Shown here: in pieces, positions 25,816 through 35,043 of the stretch | Layout: each line of letters begins with the position of its first letter | How positions within the stretch are numbered: the first letter of the stretch is position 1 | Position numbers and translations under genes: made by a program | Assembly: GCF_014199685.1 (NCBI RefSeq) | Contig: NZ_JACHNZ010000009.1 | Location: forward strand, 1 to 64,000 | Length of the DNA: 64,000 bases | Reading direction: 5' to 3' | From: Sphingosinicella soli | GTDB taxonomy: Bacteria > Pseudomonadota > Alphaproteobacteria > Sphingomonadales > Sphingomonadaceae | The notes under the pieces: model-generated | Told to the model about the DNA's origin: nothing | The model's database searches: none | Seen by the model: only the letters and a program-made list of their open reading frames with translations

Positions 25816-27306
25816 TCAGCCGTTCGCGAGTCGCCGCCGTGCAGCGCGCGGGCCGGAGGTTGCCGAGGGCGCGGTTGCGCAGCTGAGTTGCGGGATGCTG
25901 ATCGTGCGGTTGCCGGAGAGGTCGTTGCGGCTGACGATGAGGCCGGTGCTTTCCATGTAGCCGAGAAGACGGCGGACGCGGCCGAGTGAGCTTGTGCCGT
26001 AGACGGCGGCGATCGCCGTGTCTTCGGGGCACGGCAGGCGTTCGCGGGCCGCATGCGCGATGAGCAGGAACGCACCGACCATTTCGGCGGGGAGCGTGTC
26101 GGCGAGCGCCATTGCATCGCGCCAGTCTTCATGTTCGGGGTTCGCGATGCCCGCGCGGGCACACGAGAGCCGGCGGCTGAAACCGTCGAGATCGAGCGGG
26201 GGCGAGGCGAGGCCCGCCATGCGGCAGCGGACCTGAAAATCCTGAAACAGAACGCTCGGGGTGCGGTGCTCGCTGCCCTCTTCCTCTAGCATGGCCGCGA
26301 GCACGTCCGCGATGATGGCGCCCACGGCTTGCGGGTCAGGCGGCGGGCCCTCGGGGACGGGCGCGGCCGGGCGAAGCTCCTGCGCGACGCGGCGCAGCAG
26401 CGTTTCTGCGGGAACCGGCGTGCGCGGCGGGGGCGCGGGGAGCGGCGCATCCTCGGGCACCGGCGCGAAAATGAGCCCGCGCACCTCCGCCGCATCGGTG
26501 GGCAGCGGCGCCAGAGACGGCCCGCTGCCGCGCGCCTGCGTGCGCACCGCGCCGATCTTTACGGGCACCGGACGCCGCGAAATCGCAGGGCCGAGCGCAA
26601 GGAACGAACCCCGATCGAGATCGCGGATCGCTTCGGCCTGACGCCGCTCCATACCGAGCAGATCGGCGGCGCGCGCCATGTCGATATCGAGGAAGGTGCG
26701 GCCCATCAGGAAGTTCGAGGCTTCGGCGGCGACGTTCTTGGCGAGCTTGGCCAGGCGCTGCGTCGCGATGACGCCCGCAAGACCGCGCTTGCGGCCCCGG
26801 CACATCAGGTTGGTCATGGCGGCGAGCGAGGCGCGGCGGACATCGTCGGACACGTCGCCTGCTCCTGCGGGCGCGAAGAGCTGCGCCTCATCGACGACGA
26901 CGAGCACCGGATACCACTGCTCGCGCGGGGCATCGAACAGGCCCGAGAGGAAGGTGGCGGCGCAGCGCATCTGCGCCTCAACGTCCAGGTCTTCGAGATT
27001 GAGCACGACCGACGCGCGGTGCTCGCGCACGCGCGCGGCGAAATGGCCGATCTCGCGCTCGCCGTAGTCCGCCGCCTCGATCACCGAATGGCCAAACGGT
27101 TCGGCGAGCGTGACGAAATCGCCCTCGGGATCGATCACCACCTGCTGCACGCTGCCGGCGCTTTCTTCGAGCAGGCGGCGCAGCAGGTGCGACTTGCCCG
27201 AGCCCGAGTTGCCCTGAACGAGCAGGCGGGTTGCAAGCAATTCCTGGAGGTCGATCGGCACGGACTGTCCGGACCGATCGTTACCGATATCAATGGTGAC
27301 CGTCAT
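25816..27306 (-). CDS. HerA/DUF87-type ATP-binding protein
   Basis: A 496-residue P-loop ATPase of the FtsK/HerA superfamily. Walker A is GNSGSGKSH at residues 32-40 (Lys38), Walker B is VLVVVDEAQLF, and CRGRKRGLAGVIATQRLAKL supplies the sensor/Arg region. The C-terminal third is helical with a winged-helix-like stretch (TAIAAVYGTSSLGRVRRLLGYME). The start ATG follows GAGAGGGT. No NurA nuclease, restriction or conjugation gene is nearby, so a DNA-end-processing partner is not evident. Its exact role (DNA translocation or other) is not decided by the sequence. Confidence 0.8.
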   Translation of the reverse strand: MTVTIDIGNDRSGQSVPIDLQELLATRLLVQGNSGSGKSHLLRRLLEESAGSVQQVVIDPEGDFVTLAEPFGHSVIEAADYGEREIGHFAARVREHRASVVLNLEDLDVEAQMRCAATFLSGLFDAPREQWYPVLVVVDEAQLFAPAGAGDVSDDVRRASLAAMTNLMCRGRKRGLAGVIATQRLAKLAKNVAAEASNFLMGRTFLDIDMARAADLLGMERRQAEAIRDLDRGSFLALGPAISRRPVPVKIGAVRTQARGSGPSLAPLPTDAAEVRGLIFAPVPEDAPLPAPPPRTPVPAETLLRRVAQELRPAAPVPEGPPPDPQAVGAIIADVLAAMLEEEGSEHRTPSVLFQDFQVRCRMAGLASPPLDLDGFSRRLSCARAGIANPEHEDWRDAMALADTLPAEMVGAFLLIAHAARERLPCPEDTAIAAVYGTSSLGRVRRLLGYMESTGLIVSRNDLSGNRTISIPQLSCATAPSATSGPRAARRRLANG

Positions 27307-27352
27307 ACCCTCTCTTTGGGAGAGGACACGCACCGCGTGCAAGCCCCCAAAG

Positions 27353-28750
27353 TCAGGAACCGCCGCCCTCGACCAGACCGCCGCCGAGCGCGACGTAGAG
27401 CGTGACGCGATTGTCGAGCACGGCGCGGCTTGCGGTGATGAGCGCCTGTTCGGCATCGAACAGGTTGCGCTCCGCGTCCAGCACTTCGAGATAGCCGACG
27501 ACGCCCTCGCGGTAGCGGGTGCGGGCGAGCTGCGCGATATGGCGCTGCGCTTCGGTCGCGCGCATCTGCGCGAGCATCTGCTCGGCAAGGAAGCGGCGCC
27601 CGGCGAGCGCGTCGGCAACCTCGCGGAAGGCAAGCTGCACCGTCTGTTCGTATTGCGCAACGGCGATGTCCTCGCGCGCCTCGGCGACGGTGAGGTTGCC
27701 CTTGCGACGGCCGAAATCGAAGATCGGCAGGTTCAGTGCCGGGCCGACGCTCCAGTTGAAGCTGCCGTCATCGAAGAGCGAATCGAGCTCGTTCGACGCG
27801 AAACCAAGCGTGCCGGTGAGCGAGATCGTCGGGAAGAACGCGGCGCGCGCCGCACCGATGTTGGCGCGCGCGGCGCGGAGTGTTTCTTCGGCACCGAGGA
27901 TATCGGGCCGCAGCGTCAGCAGATCCGACGGCAGGCCAGCCGCCAGACGCGGGAAGCCGTCCTGCTCGGCGAGGGCGAGCGGCGGCGGGGTTTCCGGAAG
28001 CGAACCGCCGACGAGCACGGCGAGGAAATTGGCGTTGCGGCTGCGCGACAGGCGGAGGCCTGCAAGCTCTGTTTCGGCCTGCGTGAGGAGCGATTCGGCC
28101 TGCCGGAAATCGAGCGCGGAGGTGACGCCCGCGTCGAGTCGGCGCTCTGCGATGCGGACGCCGTCCTGGCGGCTTTTCACGGTCGCCTCGGCAAGCGTGA
28201 TGCGTTCTTCGGTTTCGCGCAGCGCGAACCATGTCGTTGCGACATCGCGGATCAGGCTGAGCCGGAAGGACCGTTCGGCCTGCACGGTGGCGAGATACTG
28301 CAACCGCGCCGCTTCGGAGAGGTTGCGGATACGGCCCCAGAAATCCAGCTCGAACGCCGAAACGCCGACGCCCACGGAAAAGCGGTCCTGCTCCCCCACC
28401 GCCACGCCCGCAGGCGTGACGATCTGGCCCCGGCTTCGCGTCGTATCGCCGCTCGCGGCGATCGTGGGCAGCCGGTCGGCGCGCTGGATGCGATAGAGGC
28501 CGCGCGCTTCCTCGATCCGGCCGATAGAGACGGCGAGATCCCGGTTTCGCTCGAGCGCCGTACCGATCAGCGTGCGCAGCGCGGGATCCGCGAAGAAATC
28601 ACGCCAACCCACGGCCTGCGCGCGCGCGCCGTCTTCCGGGTCCGGCGACAGCGGATAGGCCGCCGCGGTCGGAAGTGCGGGGCGTTCGTGCGTGGGTGCC
28701 ATCTGGCACGCGGAAACGAGAAGCGCGGACAGGATCAGCAGCTTACGCAT
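27353..28750 (-). CDS. RND efflux outer-membrane lipoprotein (NodT/OprM family)
   Basis: Outer-membrane channel of a tripartite efflux pump. The 465-residue protein begins MRKLLILSALLVSACQ, with lipobox Cys15, and has two OEP repeats with long periplasmic helices (GRIEEARGLYRIQRADRLP, LAQLARTRYREGVVGYLEVL). The ATG at 28750 overlaps the end of the permease gene by 8 bp; a GTG three codons earlier also exists. It is the last of three genes in the order membrane fusion protein, permease, channel. Confidence 0.93.
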   Translation of the reverse strand: MRKLLILSALLVSACQMAPTHERPALPTAAAYPLSPDPEDGARAQAVGWRDFFADPALRTLIGTALERNRDLAVSIGRIEEARGLYRIQRADRLPTIAASGDTTRSRGQIVTPAGVAVGEQDRFSVGVGVSAFELDFWGRIRNLSEAARLQYLATVQAERSFRLSLIRDVATTWFALRETEERITLAEATVKSRQDGVRIAERRLDAGVTSALDFRQAESLLTQAETELAGLRLSRSRNANFLAVLVGGSLPETPPPLALAEQDGFPRLAAGLPSDLLTLRPDILGAEETLRAARANIGAARAAFFPTISLTGTLGFASNELDSLFDDGSFNWSVGPALNLPIFDFGRRKGNLTVAEAREDIAVAQYEQTVQLAFREVADALAGRRFLAEQMLAQMRATEAQRHIAQLARTRYREGVVGYLEVLDAERNLFDAEQALITASRAVLDNRVTLYVALGGGLVEGGGS

Positions 28751-31700
28751 CGGCGGCACCCCGATCGCGAAGCTCGCCGGGGGCGGGCGGGCGCCGGCGG
28801 CTGACCCAGCGGCGCACCACGTAATAGAACAGCGGGATCAGGAAGATGCCGATCAGCGTCGCCGAGATCATGCCGCCCATCACGCCGGTGCCGACCGCAC
28901 GGCGGCTCGCCGCGCCTGCGCCGCTGGCGATGAACAGCGGGAACATGCCGCCGATGAACGCCAGCGAGGTCATGATGATCGGGCGCAGGCGAAGTTTCAC
29001 CGCCTCCATCGTCGCATCGAGCGGCGACTTGCCCTTCGCTTCCTCCTCGATCGCGAACTCGACGATCAGAATGGCGTTCTTCGCGGCAAGGCCGATGATC
29101 GTGACGAGGCCGACGTTGAAATAGATATCCGCCGAAAGCCCGCGCATCGCCGTCAGCAGCACCGAGCCGAGGACACCGAGCGGCACGATGAGCAGAACCG
29201 ACAGCGGCACCGCCCAGCTTTCATAAAGCGCCGCCAGAAGCAGGAACACGACGACGAGCGACAGGCCGAGGAGCATGCCGATCTGGCCTGCGGACTGCTT
29301 CTCCTCGTAGGAGATGCCGGTCCATTCGTAGGCGAAACCTTCGGGAAGCTGCTCGGCAAGCCTCTCCATTTCGGCCATCGCTTCGCCGGTCGAGCGGCCG
29401 GGAGCACCTGCGCCCGATATCGTCATCGACGGGTAGCCGTTGTAGCGCTGAAGCTGCTGGGGCCCTGCGGTCCATTCCACCTGCGTGAAGGCGCCGAACG
29501 GCACCATGTCGCCCGAGGCGCTGCGGACCTTGAGATCGAGTATGTCCTGCGGGGTCATCCGGAACGGTGCATCGGCCTGCAGCAACACCTGCAGCACGCG
29601 GCCGTCGCGCGTGAAGTCGTTCGCATAAGCGCTGCCGAACGAGATCGCGAGCGTATCGTTCACGTCGCCGATCGAGAGCCCGAGCGCGCGCGCCTGAATG
29701 CGATCGATGAGGACGCGAAGCTGCGGCGCTTCGGGCTGCCCATCGGGCCGCACGCCCGCCAGAATCGGGCTCTGCGCCGCGAGCCCGAGAAGCTGGCCCT
29801 GCGCGGCGGTAAGCGCCTTGTGCCCGTTGCCGCCGCGATCCTGCAGCATGAAGGTGAAACCACCCGCCGTGCCGAGTTCCTGGATCGAAGGCGGATTGAG
29901 CGCGAACACCATCGCCTGCTTGATCTGCATGAACGCGCCCATGGCGCGCCCGACAATGGCATCCGCCTTGTTCTCGACACCCTTGCGCTCGCCCCATGGT
30001 TTCAGGGTCACGAACACGATGGCGTTGCCCTGCCCCTGCCCGAAGAAGCTGAACCCGCGAACGACGAACACGTTCTGCACCTGCGGCTGCGAGGCATAGA
30101 AGGCCTTTACCTGAACAATCGCTTCCTCGGTGCGCTCGCGTGTCGCGCCCGCAGGCGCCTGAACCACGGTGATGATGCTGCCTTGATCCTCGGTGGGCAG
30201 AAATCCGCCGGGAAGCCGCGTGAACATGATCGCAGTGAGACCGAAGAGCAGCACGAACACCGCGAGCCAGCGCAGCGGCCGCGACAGAACCTTTCCGACC
30301 ACGCCCTGATAGCGATCCGTCGAGCGAGCGAACCAGCGGTTGAACCGATCGAAGAATCCGTTCGTCGCCCGGGCGAACCGGCCCTGCCGATCGGCAACGT
30401 CGGTATGCGGTTTCAGGAACGTGGCGCAAAGCGCAGGCGTCAGCGTCAGCGCGAGCAGCGCGGAAAAGCCGATCGACACGATGAGCGTAACCGAGAACTG
30501 GCGATAGATCTGCCCGGTCGAACCCGGAAAGAACGCCATCGGAATGAACACCGCCATCAGCACCAGCGTGATGCCGACGATCGCCGATGTGATCTGGCTC
30601 ATTGCCTTGACCGTCGCGTCGTAGGGCGACAGTTTTTCCTCGGCCATGATGCGTTCGACATTCTCGATGACGACGATGGCATCATCGACGAGAATGCCGA
30701 TGGCGAGCACCATGCCGAACAGCGACAGCACGTTGATCGAAAACCCGAAGAGCCAGAGGCCGAGACACGCGCCCGCCAGCGCGATGGGAACGACAATCGT
30801 GGGAATGAGCGTCGCACGCCAGTTCTGCAGGAACAGGAACATCACGAGGAAGACGAGCACCATCGCCTCGCCGAGCGCTTTCACCACCTCCTCGATCGAG
30901 ACATTGATGAACGGCGTCGTGTCGTAGGGAATCGACCAGGTGATGTCGGAAGGGAAGCTGCGCTCCAGCGCCTCCATCCGCTCGTTGATACCGCGCGCCG
31001 TGGCGAGCGCGTTCGCACCGGTCGTCATCTGCACGGCGATGCCCGCCACCGGATTTCCGTTGAGTTCGGAATCGAACAGATAGTTCTGGGCGCCGAGTTC
31101 GACACGCGCCACATCGCGCAGACGCACGGCGGACCCGTCCGGATTGGCGCGCAGGATGATCGCCGCGAACTGTTCCGGGCTCGTGAAGCGGCTTTGCGTG
31201 ACGATCGTGGCGTTCAGCTCGCTGCCGTTCGCAAGCGGCCGGTCGCCGAGCGCGCCGCCGGGCGACTGGCTGTTCTGCTCCCGAACCGCAGCAAGCGCCT
31301 CCGCCGCCGAAAGGCGGTAGTTCGCGAGCTTCTGCGGATCGAGCCAGATGCGCATGGCGTAGGGCGGCGTGAACACCTGCACCTCGCCCACACCCGGTAC
31401 GCGGCGCAGCTCGTCGACGACGCGGCTGTTCGCGAAATTGCCGAGATCAAGGGCCGCCGTTTCGCCGCTTTTCGATTGGAGCCCGACGATCAGCAGGAAG
31501 CCTGCGTTGGCCTCCGCAACGGATATGCCTTGCCTGCGAACCTCCTCGGGAAGCCGCTGCTCGACGCGGCGCAGACGGTTCTGCACCTCCATCTGTGCTT
31601 CGTTGATGTCGGTGCCGGTGCTGAACGTAACGGTGATCGAGGCCGTGCCGTTCGAAAGGCTCGTCGACGACATGTAGAGGAAGCCTTCGACGCCGTTCAG

Positions 31701-31907
31701 CTGCTGCTCGATGATCTGCGTGACGTTCTGTTCGAGCACCGCTGCATCGGCGCCGGGGTACGTCAGGCTTATGCTGAGCGAAGGCGGTGCAACCGACGGA
31801 TACTGCTCGATCGGCAGCGCCCGAAGCGCGAGCACGCCCGCAAGCGTGATGCACAGCGCCAGAACCCACGAAAAGACGGGGCGATCAATGAAGAAACGCG
31901 GGGTCAT
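28743..31907 (-). CDS. RND multidrug efflux permease (AcrB/MexB-like, HAE1 family)
   Basis: Inner-membrane proton-driven drug pump of 1054 residues, close to AcrB. It starts MTPRFFIDRPVFSWVLA as HAE1 pumps do. The proton-relay pair Asp408-Asp409 lies in GILVDDAIVVIENVER, and the second repeat has AAKNAILIVEFA. The ATG overlaps the stop of the membrane fusion protein gene by 4 bp. Typical substrates are hydrophobic drugs, dyes and bile-like compounds; the true substrate is unknown. Confidence 0.96.
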   Translation of the reverse strand: MTPRFFIDRPVFSWVLALCITLAGVLALRALPIEQYPSVAPPSLSISLTYPGADAAVLEQNVTQIIEQQLNGVEGFLYMSSTSLSNGTASITVTFSTGTDINEAQMEVQNRLRRVEQRLPEEVRRQGISVAEANAGFLLIVGLQSKSGETAALDLGNFANSRVVDELRRVPGVGEVQVFTPPYAMRIWLDPQKLANYRLSAAEALAAVREQNSQSPGGALGDRPLANGSELNATIVTQSRFTSPEQFAAIILRANPDGSAVRLRDVARVELGAQNYLFDSELNGNPVAGIAVQMTTGANALATARGINERMEALERSFPSDITWSIPYDTTPFINVSIEEVVKALGEAMVLVFLVMFLFLQNWRATLIPTIVVPIALAGACLGLWLFGFSINVLSLFGMVLAIGILVDDAIVVIENVERIMAEEKLSPYDATVKAMSQITSAIVGITLVLMAVFIPMAFFPGSTGQIYRQFSVTLIVSIGFSALLALTLTPALCATFLKPHTDVADRQGRFARATNGFFDRFNRWFARSTDRYQGVVGKVLSRPLRWLAVFVLLFGLTAIMFTRLPGGFLPTEDQGSIITVVQAPAGATRERTEEAIVQVKAFYASQPQVQNVFVVRGFSFFGQGQGNAIVFVTLKPWGERKGVENKADAIVGRAMGAFMQIKQAMVFALNPPSIQELGTAGGFTFMLQDRGGNGHKALTAAQGQLLGLAAQSPILAGVRPDGQPEAPQLRVLIDRIQARALGLSIGDVNDTLAISFGSAYANDFTRDGRVLQVLLQADAPFRMTPQDILDLKVRSASGDMVPFGAFTQVEWTAGPQQLQRYNGYPSMTISGAGAPGRSTGEAMAEMERLAEQLPEGFAYEWTGISYEEKQSAGQIGMLLGLSLVVVFLLLAALYESWAVPLSVLLIVPLGVLGSVLLTAMRGLSADIYFNVGLVTIIGLAAKNAILIVEFAIEEEAKGKSPLDATMEAVKLRLRPIIMTSLAFIGGMFPLFIASGAGAASRRAVGTGVMGGMISATLIGIFLIPLFYYVVRRWVSRRRPPAPGELRDRGAADA

Positions 31908-33061
31908 TTCGAGCCGGAAGCCTTCTCGGCCGCCTTCGCGGACGCGGCGCCGGCAATGCGCACCGGCTGGCCGGGGCGAACAGCCTGCAGGCCGCTCACC
32001 ACCACGCGGTCTCCCGCGCGCAGCCCGTCCTCGATCACCCAGTTTCCGCCCTGAAGACGCCCGAGCTTCACCGCGCGCACCGCAGCGGTATCCTTGGCAC
32101 CCACGACGAAAACGCTGCCGCCGGCTTCGGTGACGGATACCGCCCGCTGCGGCACGAGAATTCCATCCGCGCGCGTTCCGGCACCGATCTTTGCGCGGAC
32201 AAACTGACCGGGCAGCAAGGCCTGTTTCGGATTGGGAAATTCGGCGCGAAGCGCAGCGGTGCCGGTTGCCTCGTCGATCGAAAGGTCGAGGAAATCGATA
32301 TGGCCGACCTGATCATACGGCGTGCCGTCCTCCAGGATCAGTTCGACATCCAGACGGCCGATATCGGGGATTTTCAGTTCGCCGCTCTCGACACCGCGGC
32401 GGACCGCGAGGAGATCGGAACTCGACTGCGCGAAGTTCACATAGATCGAATCGATCTGCTCGATCGTGGTGAGCAGCGTCCCCTGCGACGCACTGACGAG
32501 CGCGCCTTCGGTGACCTGCGCCCGGCCCGCGCGGCCCGCGATGGGCGCACGCACCGTCGCGTAGCCGAGGCTGAGACGCGCCGATTCGACCTGCGCGCGC
32601 GCCTGAGCCACATCAGCCTGCGCCGTGCCGAGCCGCGCGACGGCCGCATCATATTCCTGCTTGCTGATCGCCTGGTCCGCGATCAGCCCCTGGTAGCGTT
32701 GCAGATCCTGCGCAGCGTTCGCCGAGGTCGCCTGCGCGCGGGCGAGTGCGGCCTGCGCGGCGTTCAGCGATGCGGTCATCTCGCGCGGATCGATGGCGAA
32801 CAAGGCCTGCCCGGCTTTCACATCCGTGCCTTCGCTGAAAAGGCGGCGTTCGATGATGCCGTTGACGCGCGCCCGCACCTCCGCCGTGCGAATGGCCTGC
32901 ACCCGGCCCGGCAATTCGATGACGTTTGCGATCGGCTGGGGTCGGACCGTGACAACCTCGACTTCGGGCGGCGGCGGCGGCGGGGGCGCTCCGTCCGAAC
33001 AGGCCGCGAGCCCTATGCAGGCGGCCAGTGCCGCTGCCGCCAGCCATCGGTTGTTACGCAT
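31904..33061 (-). CDS. RND efflux periplasmic adaptor (membrane fusion protein, AcrA-like)
   Basis: A 385-residue lipoprotein adaptor that joins permease and outer-membrane channel. The signal MRNNRWLAAAALAACIGLAAC has lipobox Cys21 and is followed by a run of seven prolines. Lipoyl-like halves (IELPGRVQAIRTAEVRARVNG and VRAPIAGRAGRAQVTEGALV) flank an alpha-hairpin (LARAQATSANAAQDLQRYQ). The ATG at 33061 has GGAG upstream; 22 more in-frame residues upstream run into the promoter and are not coding. First gene of the efflux operon. Confidence 0.94.
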   Translation of the reverse strand: MRNNRWLAAAALAACIGLAACSDGAPPPPPPPEVEVVTVRPQPIANVIELPGRVQAIRTAEVRARVNGIIERRLFSEGTDVKAGQALFAIDPREMTASLNAAQAALARAQATSANAAQDLQRYQGLIADQAISKQEYDAAVARLGTAQADVAQARAQVESARLSLGYATVRAPIAGRAGRAQVTEGALVSASQGTLLTTIEQIDSIYVNFAQSSSDLLAVRRGVESGELKIPDIGRLDVELILEDGTPYDQVGHIDFLDLSIDEATGTAALRAEFPNPKQALLPGQFVRAKIGAGTRADGILVPQRAVSVTEAGGSVFVVGAKDTAAVRAVKLGRLQGGNWVIEDGLRAGDRVVVSGLQAVRPGQPVRIAGAASAKAAEKASGSK

Positions 33062-33108
33062 GAAAACTCCGTCGCGGGGATGAAACCGGGATACCGATCT
33101 TGCCAAGG

Positions 33109-33137
33109 CGTGTAGTGTAACGTACATTACAGGTCAA
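33109..33137 (-). promoter_or_regulatory. Promoter of the RND operon with embedded TetR operator
   Basis: On the minus strand TTGACC (33137-33132) and TACACG (33114-33109) are 17 bp apart. The spacer and its edge are filled by the near-perfect palindrome TGTAACGTACATTACA (33116-33131, one mismatched pair). An operator between the -35 and -10 boxes is typical of repression by TetR-type proteins, and such a regulator is encoded divergently next to it. Confidence 0.6.
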
Positions 33138-33178
33138 CCACCAAAGAATAGGGTCGGTACGGGGATCGTCAGGATAGC

Positions 33179-33868
33179 ATGAATGTTGAACCAGAGCAGC
33201 TGGATGCGCCGCGCATGACGCAGGACGAACGCCGCACGATCCGGCGGCAAGCCATCCTTGACGCAGCGGAGGCGCTGTTTCTTGAAAACGGCTACCCGTT
33301 CGTCAGCCTCAGCGCGATCGTGCAGCAATCCGGGGGTTCGCTCGCCACCATCTACCAGATGTTCGGAAACAAGCAGGGCCTGCTCCGCGCCGTCGTGGAT
33401 CGCAGCAGCGACGAGAGCCTGAAGGAACTCGAAACGCTCTTCACGAGCAAACAGTCGCCGCGCCGGATCCTGGAGGCGTTCGCGGTTGGTTACCTCGCGT
33501 TCGTGGCTTCGCCGCGCGCCATTGCATTCCTGCGTCTGGTGATCGCCGAAAGCCTGACGGACCCCGCGTTCGGCGCGGCCTTCGACCGTGATATGCAGAC
33601 TCGCTTTGTTGCGCGCATGGCGACGCTGTTCGAACGCTGGAATACCGAGCGCCGGGCGCGCATCGACCGTCCATGGCAGGCGGCAGAACTGTATTTCGCC
33701 ATCCTTATGTGCAACGTGCCGGTACGCTCTCTGCTCGGCAAGCCGCCCGGGGGAACGTCGCGAGAAGACATTATCTGGCGCCTTGCGTGTTTTCTCGATC
33801 ATTTCGGCTTCGAAGATGACGCGCCCTCTGTCGGCGCTCAGTCGGCACGGTCCCAGACACGCGCGTAA
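33179..33868 (+). CDS. TetR/AcrR-family repressor of the efflux operon
   Basis: A 229-residue regulator. The N-terminal domain reads TIRRQAILDAAEALFLENGYPFVSLSAIVQQSGGSLATIYQMF in pieces, the classic TetR helix-turn-helix, and is followed by an AcrR-like C-terminal domain (MTRFVARMATLF-type helices). It is divergent from the RND operon with a palindromic operator in between. Its 3' end overlaps the convergent alcohol dehydrogenase gene by about 30 bp. Confidence 0.9.
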   Translation: MNVEPEQLDAPRMTQDERRTIRRQAILDAAEALFLENGYPFVSLSAIVQQSGGSLATIYQMFGNKQGLLRAVVDRSSDESLKELETLFTSKQSPRRILEAFAVGYLAFVASPRAIAFLRLVIAESLTDPAFGAAFDRDMQTRFVARMATLFERWNTERRARIDRPWQAAELYFAILMCNVPVRSLLGKPPGGTSREDIIWRLACFLDHFGFEDDAPSVGAQSARSQTRA

Positions 33869-35010
33869 AGCGCGGCCATTTCGGCTTCATCGGGAACGCG
33901 CGGATTGTTCGCGGGCGACCCCGATGCCAGCGCCTGCGCGCACATCAGCGGCACGAGATCGTTCCAGCGCGCTTCGTCGATGCCCCAGGCCGCGGGCGAG
34001 GGCACATCAAGATCGCGGTTGAGCGCGGCGAGTTCATCGAGCAGCCGCGCAACCGCAGACTGATCCCCTTCCCCCTCCCGGGCGACACCCATCGCACGCG
34101 CGCACTCGGCATAGCGGCCCATCGCGGCGGGCGCGCTCCAGGCCGTGACGGCCGGGAGCAGCATGGCGTTCGAAAGCCCGTGCGGAACGTGGAAATGCGC
34201 GCCGACGGGGCGGCTCATGCCGTGAACGAGAGCAACGGAACTGTTCGAGAACGCGATGCCGCCCTGCATGGCGCCGAGCATCATCGCCTCGCGCGCGGGC
34301 CGATCGCCGGGGTCGGCGCAGACGCGGCGAATATTGGGCGCAAGCAGGCGCATGGCGGAAAGCGCCATGCCGTCGCTGAACACGTTGGCCTTGCGCGACA
34401 CATAGGCCTCTATGGCGTGCGTGAGCGAGTCGATCCCCGTGTCGGCGGTGAGCCGCCGAGGCTTGCCGAGCGTGAGTTCATAATCCACGAGCGCTGCGAC
34501 CGGCAGATAGGCAAGGCCCGCGCAGAGCATCTTCTCGTCGGTCTCGGCGTCCGTGATGATGGTGAAGCGCGTCGCCTCCGACCCCGTGCCTGCGGTCGTC
34601 GGGATCGCGATCACCGGCAGGCCCGGCGCGTCCTGCAGGTGCGGCACCTTGTAATCCGCCATCGCGCCGCCGTGGACCGCGAGCATCGCGATCGCCTTGG
34701 CGCTGTCGAGCGGGCTGCCGCCCCCGAAGCCGACGACACAGTCGTGGTCGCCTTCCTGCAGGAAGGCGAGGCCCGCGTCGATCGAGGCGACAGTCGGGTC
34801 CGGCACCGTGCCGGTGAATACGCGCGCCGCTATGCCCGCTGCGACCAGCCCGCCGAGCACCTGATCGACCATGCCCTGCCCGGCCAGAAACGCGTCCGTC
34901 ACGATGAGCGGCCGCGATACGCCGAGAACGCCGAGCACCTCGGCAAGCTGCTGCGAGGCGCCGCCGCCGATTCGCAGCACGCGCGGAAGCGCTATCCCCG
35001 CAATGCTCAA
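33838..35010 (-). CDS. Iron-containing alcohol dehydrogenase
   Basis: A group III (iron-dependent) NAD(P)-linked alcohol dehydrogenase of 390 residues. The nucleotide site is VVGFGGGSPLDSAKAIA, followed by AIPTTAGTGSEATRF. Iron ligands lie in DSLTHAIEAY and in GMSRPVGAHFHVPHGLSNA. It starts at a TTG preceded by GGAGAGGG. It may form a unit with the amidohydrolase gene upstream, 33 bp away. The natural alcohol is unknown. Confidence 0.9.
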   Translation of the reverse strand: MSIAGIALPRVLRIGGGASQQLAEVLGVLGVSRPLIVTDAFLAGQGMVDQVLGGLVAAGIAARVFTGTVPDPTVASIDAGLAFLQEGDHDCVVGFGGGSPLDSAKAIAMLAVHGGAMADYKVPHLQDAPGLPVIAIPTTAGTGSEATRFTIITDAETDEKMLCAGLAYLPVAALVDYELTLGKPRRLTADTGIDSLTHAIEAYVSRKANVFSDGMALSAMRLLAPNIRRVCADPGDRPAREAMMLGAMQGGIAFSNSSVALVHGMSRPVGAHFHVPHGLSNAMLLPAVTAWSAPAAMGRYAECARAMGVAREGEGDQSAVARLLDELAALNRDLDVPSPAAWGIDEARWNDLVPLMCAQALASGSPANNPRVPDEAEMAALYARVWDRAD

Positions 35011-35043
35011 ACTACCCTCTCCTCGCGTATCGCGGCGACAGAC

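Noticed and set aside
28692-32054. A 1120-residue open frame opposite the RND permease gene
   Set aside because: It is antisense to a well-supported AcrB-like gene, has His/Arg/Glu-rich composition without domains, and is a typical high-GC shadow frame.
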